A stretch of 64,000 bases of DNA, taken from positions 1 to 64,000 of the forward strand of contig CAMCYR010000006.1 in assembly GCA_945885475.1 (NCBI GenBank), in the 5' to 3' direction. The stretch's first letter is position 1. Each line of letters opens with the position of its first letter. The DNA comes from Chitinophaga pinensis (GTDB lineage: Bacteria > Bacteroidota > Bacteroidia > 2-12-FULL-35-15). The position numbers and the translations under genes were made by a program. Shown one piece after another: positions 10,503 to 19,912 of this stretch. Below the pieces are notes generated by a model. It was not told the origin of the DNA. It saw only the letters and a list, made by a program, of their open reading frames with translations, and searched no databases.

Positions 10503-10943
10503 ATGAAAGGGCAAGAAACACAAAACACCGAGAAACAGAAAACGAGTAACAAAACGCTTTCAGGAACAGAAGAAAAATCTGCATGGGAGAAAGCAGTAGA
10601 AACAATCGCAGGCGATAATAAGCTCATGGGAGTAGCATTAAAAATATTGCTAAGTCCTCTGACACTGCTCATCGGTTTGGGCGCACTGGTTTATTGTTTT
10701 GTAAAAATTAAGTCACTCAATACGGAAGTTGAAAAGTTAAAGACGGAAAATAAAAAACTAACTGAGGATAAGGAAGAAATTGAAGAAGAAGTTCACAAGG
10801 TCAAAAGGAAATATAAAAAATTAAAAGAGTTATTGGGCACCGAAAATGAAAGCGAGTTATCTGGTTTAAGAGCAGTGCCGAAAAATTTAATTCCCTTACA
10901 GCCGCAAAAAAATAAAATTTATAACACAGCCTTTCTGGATTAA
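10503..10943 (+). CDS. hypothetical membrane-anchored coiled-coil protein
   Basis: Single TM (LSPLTLLIGLGALVYCFVKI) followed by long charged coiled coil. Confidence 0.55.
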   Translation: MKGQETQNTEKQKTSNKTLSGTEEKSAWEKAVETIAGDNKLMGVALKILLSPLTLLIGLGALVYCFVKIKSLNTEVEKLKTENKKLTEDKEEIEEEVHKVKRKYKKLKELLGTENESELSGLRAVPKNLIPLQPQKNKIYNTAFLD

Positions 10944-10977
10944 TGGATTTAAATCAAAAACGAAAAAACATCAAAAA

Positions 10978-11247
10978 ATGGAAAAGAACGAAATTACAAA
11001 ACGATACAAAGTCCCACAAGATGTGATAATGGATATTTTGCGAATCCTGTTTGGCAACAAAATAAAGCACAAGATAGAAGGCATTAAAGAAAAAGAGAAC
11101 ATGATTATTTTACAAGTAAATTATGCAGACAAAGCAAATAACGTAAGTGCGCAAGAAAATATTGAAGCAATCCTTATTGATTATACAGAATATATGAAGG
11201 GGCTTTTAGGTGAAAGCACATTGTTCATGGAGGAAGATGACAATTAA
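10978..11247 (+). CDS. hypothetical acidic-tailed small protein, similar in layout to 12675..12917
   Basis: ORF 89 aa; shared pattern with 80-aa ORF (Y-x-(V/I)PQ(D/E)x(I/M)M...ENIEAIL.DY). Confidence 0.5.
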   Translation: MEKNEITKRYKVPQDVIMDILRILFGNKIKHKIEGIKEKENMIILQVNYADKANNVSAQENIEAILIDYTEYMKGLLGESTLFMEEDDN

Positions 11248-11277
11248 AAATAGGTTGTACCAAAGGAGAAAAAAGAA

Positions 11278-12525
11278 ATGGAAAAAAACTGTTTATACTG
11301 TGAAACGCATTTTACGACTGCCCGAAGTAACAAAAAATACTGTTCGGACAATTGTAAGCAGATGGCTTACTTCAAACGTAATGGTTTGGTATTATCCGGT
11401 ACCGTAAAATCAGAAACGCTTTCCTATAAGGCTCCTGTTGTGCAAGAACAAATCGTAAAATACGATTTGGAAACTCCCTCCCTTAAAAATGAAACAATAG
11501 AAAATCCTACCGTAAAATGCGAAACAACTCAGCAAAAAAATGTGCTTGATATTGCTTCGGTTGAAACCTTGTTAAATCGATTAACTAAAAACTTGGAAAG
11601 AAAATTTGAGCAAACCATTGAAAATGTAAAACAGGAGTTAAGTGTAAAATACGGATTGGACATCACAAAAAAAGAAACGCCCGAATTGGTAGCTGAATCT
11701 CCAGCGGAAAATCATCAGATAAAAATCATTGACTTATACGAAGATAACGAAGAGGAAAAAGAAAATAATCTTTTTGAATTTACAAGCAATGAAGAAAGAT
11801 TGGGAAATCAAACGGAAACAGAAGAGGAAAATGAAATAGGAGTTGAAGAAATTATAAAACAACAAAAGGAAGAGATTCAAAAACTAAAAGCTGAAATCGA
11901 AGCATTGAAACGGGAAATGCTTGAAGACATAAGAGATTCAGAAGAAGAGGAAATGCATTATGAGTGGATAGAATCAAAATTCACCCAGAAAATTGAGAAG
12001 CAGATTTTGGCAGAAAGTAAAACGCATCTGTTTAATCAACGAATAAAAGGATGGAATTATCAGCACTTGGAAAGCGTGAACTGGGTTAACATCAGATTAA
12101 GATGTTTGGTAGAGAGCATGATAAAGCTGAGTAATTATGGTAACATTGATAAACATACCTTGCTATGCATGAATGATGCCTTTCACCGACTTGTAAAAAG
12201 CAATGCTTTTAGAACACTTCCGGAAAATTATCCTTACATAGAACTGATAAAGGAGCTTTTTATTAAACTCCATCAACTTCTAAAGAACAACGAGTTTTCA
12301 GAAAATTTAAAATTCAGTTTGGCAGAAAAATTAAAGACAAAACTCATCGCTATCCGATACGAGATGATGAAGTTTATTCCTGCCATGAAATTCAGCGAGA
12401 TGGATTTCATAGAAACCAGCATTCACGACCCATTAACAAAGAAAGAGTCAGAACTAAAAAGGATGCCCGACTGGTATTGGCGCTATAAGGCAATGAAAAA
12501 AGAAAAGGAGCGAATCGCTGCTTAA
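11278..12525 (+). CDS. hypothetical protein with N-terminal CxxC...CxxxC zinc-finger-like motif and central coiled coil
   Basis: CLYCETHFTTARSNKKYCSDNCKQMAYFKRNG; long E/K-rich middle; helical C-terminus. Confidence 0.65.
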   Translation: MEKNCLYCETHFTTARSNKKYCSDNCKQMAYFKRNGLVLSGTVKSETLSYKAPVVQEQIVKYDLETPSLKNETIENPTVKCETTQQKNVLDIASVETLLNRLTKNLERKFEQTIENVKQELSVKYGLDITKKETPELVAESPAENHQIKIIDLYEDNEEEKENNLFEFTSNEERLGNQTETEEENEIGVEEIIKQQKEEIQKLKAEIEALKREMLEDIRDSEEEEMHYEWIESKFTQKIEKQILAESKTHLFNQRIKGWNYQHLESVNWVNIRLRCLVESMIKLSNYGNIDKHTLLCMNDAFHRLVKSNAFRTLPENYPYIELIKELFIKLHQLLKNNEFSENLKFSLAEKLKTKLIAIRYEMMKFIPAMKFSEMDFIETSIHDPLTKKESELKRMPDWYWRYKAMKKEKERIAA

Positions 12526-12674
12526 TGTGAGAAAATCAATTTTAAAATAACCATAATTTAAAAATCATGAAAAACAGAATCAGATCGCCTTCTTCAATAG
12601 TTAGGGCATAGAAAACAATAAAATAAAAACGTAGAAAGAATTGAAAGAAAATTAATAATTGAAAAGCAAGAAAA

Positions 12675-12917
12675 ATGGGAAAGCAAAATGAGACACGGTA
12701 TATCGAACTGAACATTCCACAGGAAATGATGATCGAAACAGTAGAAATTATTGAAGAGAATGAATTGGACGCTACTATTGTCGGCAAGGCTGAAGATGAA
12801 GAAGCGATCATCCTGGGATTTGATTATTCCTCGTCTCAAAGGGAGAGCATTATGGAAATCTTAGAACGCATCGAAGATTATAATAATGCTGAAGAAACCG
12901 AAGAGGAAGAAGATTAG
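12675..12917 (+). CDS. hypothetical small acidic protein, possible paralogue of 10978..11247
   Basis: ORF 80 aa with acidic tail ETEEEED. Confidence 0.5.
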   Translation: MGKQNETRYIELNIPQEMMIETVEIIEENELDATIVGKAEDEEAIILGFDYSSSQRESIMEILERIEDYNNAEETEEEED

Positions 12918-12942
12918 AGGCATAAGATATAAGTAAACAAAA

Positions 12943-12973
12943 ACAAGATCCGGCAGGCTTTGCCTGCCGGATC
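12943..12973. terminator. perfect 14-bp hairpin AAGATCCGGCAGGC-TTT-GCCTGCCGGATCTT
   Basis: Perfect inverted repeat with 3-nt loop after 12675..12917 CDS. Confidence 0.75.
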
Positions 12974-12987
12974 TTTAAAAATCAAGA

Positions 12988-13250
12988 TTATGCGTGAAGA
13001 GAAAACAAAGACACACAGAACAACAGGAAATAATACGCCTGAAAACAATTCAGAGAAAGAAGCACAATTGAAAACAGAATTTTTACGAATGCAATTTTGC
13101 GTGGAAGTACTGTCCGATTTAATTTCATTTCAAAAGCAAAACGAGCTGGAATGGGAAAAGGTGGAAAAATTAATGAGAGATAGAAAGCGAAAAAAAAGGC
13201 GCAGTAAATGGGAGGTGATAAATGGAACAGAGCATCAAAAAAATCAATAA
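12988..13250 (+). CDS. hypothetical protein (supplied ORF start 12960 lies in the terminator stem; ATG at 12988 preferred)
   Basis: ORF MREEKTKTHRTTGNNTPENNSEK... Confidence 0.45.
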
Positions 13251-13458
13251 TTATTTTGAGCAAGAAGATAAACCGATTCTGTCAATCGAAAAAGCAAGAT
13301 CACTTTTGCTAGACAGTAAATTAAGTGATGAAGAATTACAACAAGTATTACTCAATATTCAGCAGTTTAGTGAAATGGTCTACGACCTTTATTTAATGGG
13401 CAAAGTCAAGGAAAATGGCGAAGAATCGGCAGAGGAAAACTACCTGTTAGCCGCATAA
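13222..13458 (+). CDS. hypothetical protein
   Basis: ORF 78 aa, overlaps preceding ORF by 29 nt. Confidence 0.5.
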   Translation: MEQSIKKINNYFEQEDKPILSIEKARSLLLDSKLSDEELQQVLLNIQQFSEMVYDLYLMGKVKENGEESAEENYLLAA

Positions 13459-13587
13459 ACAATGGGCATTGCGCAAGAATTTGATTATTAGCGAGTTAAA
13501 ACGGAGCAATTTTTGATTTAGTGTATTGATAATGAATATATTATGATTATATTGAAGCGTTAAACCAAAAGGGAAAGGAGAAATAAA

Positions 13588-15252
13588 ATGAATAAATTGG
13601 CGGTAGCGAAAACAACAAGCGCTAAAGATGAACTAACTGAAGTAACCATTTTTAATCAGTTCGGAAAAGGAAAAGAATTAAAAAGTAGCCGAACAAATAA
13701 CTGCGTAATCTATACAAGGGTTTCAAGCAGGGAACAGGAACTTGGATATAGTTTGGATACACAGCGAAAAGATTGCGAGGAGTTCGCCCGAAAAAACAAT
13801 TACAGTGTTTTAGGATTCTTCGGAGGAACATATGAAAGTGCAAAAACGGACGAGCGTAAAGAGTTTAACCGGATGCTTCAATTCTGTAAACGCTCAAAAG
13901 AAAAGATAACCTACATTGTTGTTCACATGGTGGATAGGTTTTCACGATCAGGAGCAAACGCTATATACATCAAGGATCAGTTAAAATCCACAGGAATTTA
14001 TATAATGTCTGTAAAACAACCTGTTGATGTAACAACTTCCAGCGGAGACTTTCAGCAAAACATTCAGATTATATTTTCTCATTATGATAATCAAGTGAGA
14101 AGAGAAAAATGTGTTGCCGGAATTTTAGAAGCATTGAATAGAGGTGAATGGTGTCATGCAGCACCAAGAGGATACGACTCGATAAAAATAAATGGCAAAA
14201 GAAAGCTGGTTGTAAATGCAGAAGGCAAACTTTTGCGAAAAGCATTTTTGTGGAAAGCGAATGAAGGCATTAGTAATGAGGAATGCATGAAGCGATTAAA
14301 CGATCTTGGTATGAAGATTATTAATCAGAGCATGTCGAACATTTTTAAAAATCCTTTTTATTGCGGATTGATGGCGCACAATTTACTCGAAGGGAAATTG
14401 GTAGATGGCAATCACGAAAAACTTATTTCAAAGGAAATATTTTTGAAAGTAAATGATTTGCAAAACAAAAATCCACATGGCTATAAAGTAGATTCCGATC
14501 AGGGCGAACTTCCATTGAAATTATTCTTCCGTTGCAAGACCTGCGGGAACGGATTAACGGGCTACATGGTAAAAAAGAAGAAGATTTGGTATTATAAATG
14601 CCGAATCAAGGGTTGTTGCAATAACAAGTCGGTAAAAGACCTGCACAATAAGTTTGATGAGATTATATCGCATTTTACGCTTCAGCCCGAATTCCTGCCT
14701 TTACTAAAGGAACAAATGCTGTTGACCATAGAAAGCCTGAATAAAGAGAATGAAGCCAACAGCAAGCGTTTAAAGGCCGATTATGAGAACTTAAACCGAA
14801 AGATTGAGAGGACGGAAGAGCGCTACATGAACGAGGAAATAGCCCAAGACCTATTCGTAAAATACGCTGAAAAATACAAACTAGAAAGGCTCGAATTACT
14901 TAGGAAAATGCAGGAATCTGAATATAGCAGTTCGAACCATCAAGATGCGGTCGATTTGGCGCTCAATTATGCCGTAAATCTCACTAAAATGTGGCATTCT
15001 GGGGATTTTATAAAGAAGCAAAGATTACAGTATTTCTTGTTTCCAGAAGGGTTGACCTATAACAAGCAAAATGACGAAGTTCGAACCACCAAGTATAATT
15101 CAGTATTTCTCTGGATTGCCTATAAACAAAAGGAACTTGAGGGCAATAAAAAAGGGATAGTCAGTCTTGGACTTGACTATCCCACTTGGGTGGTACCCAC
15201 TGGGATCGAACCAGTGACACAAGGATTTTCAGTCCTTTGCTCTACCAACTGA
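13588..15252 (+). CDS. large serine recombinase (resolvase N-terminal, recombinase, zinc beta ribbon, coiled coil); ORF end is antisense to tRNA-Phe
   Basis: NCVIYTRVSSREQELGYSLDTQRKDCEEFARKNNY, MVDRFSRSGANAIYIKDQLKS, FRCKTCGNGLTGYMVKKKKIWYYKCRIKGC. Confidence 0.9.
   Translation: MNKLAVAKTTSAKDELTEVTIFNQFGKGKELKSSRTNNCVIYTRVSSREQELGYSLDTQRKDCEEFARKNNYSVLGFFGGTYESAKTDERKEFNRMLQFCKRSKEKITYIVVHMVDRFSRSGANAIYIKDQLKSTGIYIMSVKQPVDVTTSSGDFQQNIQIIFSHYDNQVRREKCVAGILEALNRGEWCHAAPRGYDSIKINGKRKLVVNAEGKLLRKAFLWKANEGISNEECMKRLNDLGMKIINQSMSNIFKNPFYCGLMAHNLLEGKLVDGNHEKLISKEIFLKVNDLQNKNPHGYKVDSDQGELPLKLFFRCKTCGNGLTGYMVKKKKIWYYKCRIKGCCNNKSVKDLHNKFDEIISHFTLQPEFLPLLKEQMLLTIESLNKENEANSKRLKADYENLNRKIERTEERYMNEEIAQDLFVKYAEKYKLERLELLRKMQESEYSSSNHQDAVDLALNYAVNLTKMWHSGDFIKKQRLQYFLFPEGLTYNKQNDEVRTTKYNSVFLWIAYKQKELEGNKKGIVSLGLDYPTWVVPTGIEPVTQGFSVLCSTN
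15148..15183 (-). terminator. rho-independent terminator of tRNA-Phe (minus strand), inside the recombinase ORF
   Basis: On minus strand GGGATAGTCA-(10 nt)-TGACTATCCC-TTTTTT. Confidence 0.85.
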
Positions 15253-15263
15253 GCTAGGGTACC
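15191..15263 (-). tRNA. tRNA-Phe (GAA anticodon)
   Basis: Minus strand GGTACCCTAGCTCAGTTGGTAGAGCAAAGGACTGAAAATCCTTGTGTCACTGGTTCGATCCCAGTGGGTACCA; cloverleaf stems pair, anticodon loop CTGAAAA; no encoded CCA. Confidence 0.95.
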
Positions 15264-15356
15264 AGCTCCTTATAATCGGAGGGCAAATGTAAACATTATT
15301 TCTATTTCTCAAAAAAATATTTCTGTATTCCTTCGCTTTATTTGTAGTTTTGTGAT

Positions 15357-16091
15357 ATGCAATTAGTTATAGATATAGGAAACACGCGTGTGAAGGCGGC
15401 AATCTTTGAAAATAAGGTTCTCAAACATTTTTTTGTCTTCAATTCTACGGATGAGCTCCTTCTTTCCGGTATTTTTGATAATTATGATTTGAAACAGTGT
15501 ATTTTAGCTTCGGTTGTCAATGAAATGGAGTCCTTTATTGCTCTCCTGAAACAAAAAGTAAACGTATTGCTCTTTACTACAGATACACCTATACCGATTA
15601 CAAATCTATATCAAACAGCGCATTCTCTTGGCAGCGACCGTTTAGCTGGAGCAGTCGGGGGTAATTTCTTGTTTCCTGGTAAAAATGTCCTGGTGATCGA
15701 TTGCGGAACCTGCATTAAATATAATTTTGTGACCAATAATAACGAATACATAGGTGGTGCTATTTCTCCGGGGCTGCAGATGCGTTTAAAGGCGATGCAT
15801 ACTTTTACTTCCCGTTTGCCGTTGTTAGCTGTTGATCATTCGTTTGATCGGTTTATTGCTACAAATTCAAATGATAGTATCTTATCGGGTGCGCAAATGG
15901 GTGCTACTGCTGAAATAGATGGCTTTATTGAACAGTATAAAAACCTGTATCCGGATATAAATGTGGTTTTAACGGGTGGAGACGTTAATTTTTTTGAGAA
16001 ACGGTTAAAAAACAGCATCTTTGCAGACCAAAATTTAATCCTGAAAGGATTGAACGAAATTTTAGATTACAATTTAAATCGTATTAAGTGA
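15357..16091 (+). CDS. coaX: type III pantothenate kinase
   Basis: MQLVIDIGNTRVKAAIFENK...LGSDRLAGAVGG...VIDCGTCIKYNFV...YIGGAISPGLQMRLKAMHTFTSRLP. Confidence 0.93.
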   Translation: MQLVIDIGNTRVKAAIFENKVLKHFFVFNSTDELLLSGIFDNYDLKQCILASVVNEMESFIALLKQKVNVLLFTTDTPIPITNLYQTAHSLGSDRLAGAVGGNFLFPGKNVLVIDCGTCIKYNFVTNNNEYIGGAISPGLQMRLKAMHTFTSRLPLLAVDHSFDRFIATNSNDSILSGAQMGATAEIDGFIEQYKNLYPDINVVLTGGDVNFFEKRLKNSIFADQNLILKGLNEILDYNLNRIK

Positions 16092-17626
16092 TAAATATGT
16101 ACTTCAGCAAGTCGAATTTTCGTAGATCAACAGCCTTCATATTTTTATTACTTACTTCATTGTTCCTTCTGAACACATCAGCATCGGCTCAAACGACCAG
16201 CTCTCCATATTCCCGTTACGGAATTGGTGATGTGGGAGGTAAAGGTTTCGGACAAGGTTTTGCATTAGGCGGTACATACATAGCAATGCAGAACGATTCT
16301 GTTCAGATGTTTTTTATCAATAATGGAAATCCCGCTTCCTATTCAAATATGCGCCTGGTAACTGCTGAGCTGGGTGCAACCTATAACCGTGTTCAATTGG
16401 AAAGTGCAGATGCTAAAAAAACAATTAATAATGCTTCCTTAGCTTATATAGCTCTTGCTTTCCCGATCAAAAAATGGTGGGGCGCAAGTGTTGGTCTTGT
16501 TCCTTTTAGTTCTGTCGGCTATAAAGTTTCTGACGAGCAAGTTATTACCAACATCGGGACTGTGAATTATTTGTATGAAGGTACCGGTGGTATTAATCAG
16601 GTTTATTTTGGAAACGGTTTAAAGCCGCTTTATAATTTACCTCGCAAGTATCAGCAGTCTTCTAAATACGCATCATTGCGCTCGTTGAAGCGTGCCGATA
16701 ATTCCTTAAAATCCTGTCATGAATTGTTTGCCGACAGACAGGAGATGCGTAAAGCATTGAATAGAAAAAAATTCCTTCAGAGTTTATCTATGGGTGTAAA
16801 CGCTTCCTATCTTTTCGGAAACATAGAAAATACAAGACGATCTGTTTTTCCGGCAAGCATCTTCGCATTTAATACAAGAGTAGGAACCAATACGCGTGTG
16901 GATGGTTTGTACTTCGATTATGGAATGCAGATGGCTTATCTAATTGATTCGGTTTCATATAAAGATAAAGCAGACACTTGCCGTCCGGTTAAGTACCGCG
17001 ATCTGAAAGAAAATGTGAAAGTATTATTCGGACTGACTTTCTCTTCGCAAACATCAATGAATGCGAGTATAGATAGCGTTTCCTACAGTTATTTTAATAA
17101 TACGGTAGGAAATGAGATCATAAAAGATACGATAGAAAATACACAGGGAACAAAAGGAAAAATCACCTTGCCGCTTTCATTCGGTTTTGGCATCGGTTTC
17201 AAGAAAGGTGATAAATGGCTTGTTGCAGCCGATTTCGCTTTTCAGAATTGGAGTTCATACAGCTCTTTTGGCCAATCACAAGAATTAAAAAACAGTATGC
17301 GTGCTTCCTTGGGAGCGCAATTTATTCCTGATCCGCGTCCGAATGCTATTTATTTGAAACGGGTGCATTATCGTTTAGGTATGCGCTATATGCAAACCGC
17401 ACTTGAGTTGAAAAACACGCCTTTGAATGAGTATGGTTTAGTTGTCGGATTTGGTTTTCCTGTAGGAAGAAGTTTTATTTTACAAAATTTTTCTATGGTA
17501 AATATCGGAGTGGAGTTCGGTCAACGAGGAACAGTTACAAACGGACTTATCAAAGAAAATTACTTGAAAGCCTCTATCGGATTTACGATTAACGACAGGT
17601 GGTTCCAGAAGCCAAAATTTGATTAA
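16088..17626 (+). CDS. outer membrane protein / putative beta-barrel
   Basis: Signal peptide; SPYSRYGIGDVGGKGFGQGFALGGTYIAMQND typical Bacteroidota OMP. Confidence 0.65.
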   Translation: MINMYFSKSNFRRSTAFIFLLLTSLFLLNTSASAQTTSSPYSRYGIGDVGGKGFGQGFALGGTYIAMQNDSVQMFFINNGNPASYSNMRLVTAELGATYNRVQLESADAKKTINNASLAYIALAFPIKKWWGASVGLVPFSSVGYKVSDEQVITNIGTVNYLYEGTGGINQVYFGNGLKPLYNLPRKYQQSSKYASLRSLKRADNSLKSCHELFADRQEMRKALNRKKFLQSLSMGVNASYLFGNIENTRRSVFPASIFAFNTRVGTNTRVDGLYFDYGMQMAYLIDSVSYKDKADTCRPVKYRDLKENVKVLFGLTFSSQTSMNASIDSVSYSYFNNTVGNEIIKDTIENTQGTKGKITLPLSFGFGIGFKKGDKWLVAADFAFQNWSSYSSFGQSQELKNSMRASLGAQFIPDPRPNAIYLKRVHYRLGMRYMQTALELKNTPLNEYGLVVGFGFPVGRSFILQNFSMVNIGVEFGQRGTVTNGLIKENYLKASIGFTINDRWFQKPKFD

Positions 17627-17641
17627 TTTTATAATGTTTCA

Positions 17642-18274
17642 GTGACTTCTGAAAAGTATATGAATGCTATTAATCAAATGCTCAGAAATATTCTATATAC
17701 CGTTTGTGTTCTTTTTATGTTTACTGGCTTTACAGCTTGTGAAAATGATATCGATGTGGTGAATTCGATCACTTCTGCTACGGAAAAAAAACTTCCATTA
17801 ACATCCAGTAAAAATGTGGAATACCTGTACAGCGATTCAGCGGTAGTGCGGGCGAAAGTAACAGCTCCTCAGGTGGATCAATTTGGTGGAGAAAAGCCCT
17901 ACCTGGAACTTCCCAAAGGGATGAATATTATTTTTTATCAAGCAACAAAGAAGGAACAGACCACCCTTACTGCCAACTACGGAATTGGTTACGACAGCGG
18001 GAGTGGTGTGATGGAAAAAATGGAAGCCAAAGGAAATGTAATTGTGGTTAACGAAAAAGGAGAGAAATTAAATACGGAACATTTGATTTGGAATGCCGCT
18101 ACAAAAAAAATATATACCGACGATTTTGTTAAAATAACAACGAAAGATCAAGTGATCTGGGGAGATGGAATGGAAGCCGATCAGGATTTTTCAGAATACA
18201 ATATAAAAAATGTAAAAGGAGAAATAGATATTAAAGAGGCAGACCTTGCTCCTGGTAAAAACGAAAATAAATAA
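17642..18274 (+). CDS. lptC: LPS export ABC transporter periplasmic protein LptC
   Basis: Lipoprotein-like N-terminus; LYSDSAVVRAKVTAPQVDQFGGEKPYLELPKGMNIIFY; ...AKGNVIVVNEKGEKLNTEHLIWN; IYTDDFVKI. Confidence 0.8.
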   Translation: MTSEKYMNAINQMLRNILYTVCVLFMFTGFTACENDIDVVNSITSATEKKLPLTSSKNVEYLYSDSAVVRAKVTAPQVDQFGGEKPYLELPKGMNIIFYQATKKEQTTLTANYGIGYDSGSGVMEKMEAKGNVIVVNEKGEKLNTEHLIWNAATKKIYTDDFVKITTKDQVIWGDGMEADQDFSEYNIKNVKGEIDIKEADLAPGKNENK

Positions 18275-18280
18275 TAAAAA

Positions 18281-18496
18281 ATGAATAAAACTTTCCGAAT
18301 ATTAGAACTTGTTTGGCTTTTTATGGGCTGTGTAGGGGTGATCATGTGTGCATTCTCCATCATTAGTGGTGATAACAGAGGTTCCATTTATTTTCTGGTT
18401 TTTACCTTTGCTTGTGGATTGATGTATGCCGTTAGACGTAAACAAAGAATGAAGTTTGAGGCATCTCAAAAACAGAAAGAAGAACAAAAAAAATAA
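18281..18496 (+). CDS. small membrane protein
   Basis: ORF 71 aa, two predicted TM. Confidence 0.5.
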   Translation: MNKTFRILELVWLFMGCVGVIMCAFSIISGDNRGSIYFLVFTFACGLMYAVRRKQRMKFEASQKQKEEQKK

Positions 18497-18499
18497 AAA

Positions 18500-19771
18500 G
18501 TGGAAAGTACAATCATTATATTAATTGCAATGCTTGCATCCGCATTTTTTTCGGGGCTCGAAATCGCGTTCATTACTTCCAACAAATTACGGATCGAACT
18601 TGAAAACAAACAAGGAAACTTTTCCGCGAAAATATTATCACATTTTAGTAAATATCCTGCTCGTTATTTGGGAACAATGCTGCTTGGTAATAACATTGCA
18701 TTAGTAATCTTTGGTATTTATATGGATGAACGATTGGAAGGTTTTTTGGAACAATTTATTCCTCATGAATATAAAATATTGATCCTGCTTATTTCAACGT
18801 TTCTCTCTACCATGCTTATCCTTATTACTGCTGAGTTTTTGCCGAAAAATTTATTTAGGATCAATCCGAACAAAACACTTACTTTATTTTCATTTCCTCT
18901 TACAATCGTTTATGGCTTGCTGTATCCCATTGTCATGATTACGATTGGTTTTTCTGAATTTATTCTCAAAAGATTATTCCGTTTGAAAATTGAAAATGAA
19001 AATGCCGCATTTACAATGATCGATTTGGATAATTATGTAAGAGAAGGAACGTCCTCTTCGGTTGAGAAAAAAGCGGAGATGGATCATGAAATCCAGATCT
19101 TTCAGAATGCATTGGATTTTTCTAGTGTGAAAGCCCGGGAATGCATGATTCCCCGTACAGAAATTATCGCCTTGGATGTTAATGAGTCGATCAATGTTTT
19201 AAAACAAAAGTTTATTTCTTCCCGCCTCTCAAAAATATTGATCTATGCAGATAGTATCGATAACATTATTGGTTATGTGTATTCAAAAGAACTTTTTAAA
19301 AGTCCCGAAAGCATAAAGAGTATTTTACTGCCGGTGAGTATCGTTCCTGAATCGATGGCTGCAAGTGAAGTACTCACTGTTTTTATTCAACAGCATAAGA
19401 GTATTGCTGTGGTTGTTGATGAATTTGGTGGCACATCTGGCATGCTTACAATGGAAGACGTTATGGAAGAAATATTCGGAGAAATAGAGGATGAACACGA
19501 TAAAGAAGAAATGATCGAAAAGCAACTATCTGATCATGAATTTATTTTTTCTGCCCGCTTAGAAACCGATTATATCAATAAAAAATACAACCTCAATTTA
19601 CCCATCCTGGATAATGTGGAAACCTTGGGCGGATTGATCATGCATTACCACGAAAGTATCCCGCATTTTCAAGCCGAAATCAGAATCGAAAACTTTTTAT
19701 TTACCATAATTGCAGTGACCAGAACCCGAATAGATCAGGTGAATTTATCGATACAAAACTTAAATTCCTGA
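18500..19771 (+). CDS. hemolysin family protein / CNNM-CBS-CorC_HlyC transporter
   Basis: DUF21 membrane domain, CBS region with MIPRTEIIALD, VVDEFGGTSGMLTMEDVMEEIFGEIEDEHD; GTG start. Confidence 0.9.
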   Translation: MESTIIILIAMLASAFFSGLEIAFITSNKLRIELENKQGNFSAKILSHFSKYPARYLGTMLLGNNIALVIFGIYMDERLEGFLEQFIPHEYKILILLISTFLSTMLILITAEFLPKNLFRINPNKTLTLFSFPLTIVYGLLYPIVMITIGFSEFILKRLFRLKIENENAAFTMIDLDNYVREGTSSSVEKKAEMDHEIQIFQNALDFSSVKARECMIPRTEIIALDVNESINVLKQKFISSRLSKILIYADSIDNIIGYVYSKELFKSPESIKSILLPVSIVPESMAASEVLTVFIQQHKSIAVVVDEFGGTSGMLTMEDVMEEIFGEIEDEHDKEEMIEKQLSDHEFIFSARLETDYINKKYNLNLPILDNVETLGGLIMHYHESIPHFQAEIRIENFLFTIIAVTRTRIDQVNLSIQNLNS

Positions 19772-19834
19772 TAATCAGATATTTGAATTCCAAAACCTTT
19801 TGTCTAAAAACTTTTAAGATTTCACTAAGAATCT

Positions 19835-19842
19835 TATATTTG
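19835..19842 (+). promoter_or_regulatory. Bacteroidota -7 box TATATTTG upstream of ppiD-like gene
   Basis: matches TAnnTTTG, 71 nt before ATG. Confidence 0.5.
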
Positions 19843-19912
19843 CAACCCTATTAATTAATTCGGATTTGTCAATTGGTTAAGGGACAAAAAACAAAAACAA
19901 AAAAAATTATAT

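Noticed and set aside
12960-12987. Supplied ORF start at 12960
   Set aside because: The start falls inside the perfect hairpin terminator stem; ATG at 12988 is more plausible.
13588-15252. Tyrosine-integrase-style tRNA insertion with tRNA-end duplication
   Set aside because: The enzyme is a serine recombinase and no second copy of the tRNA-Phe 3' end was seen on the other side of the island.
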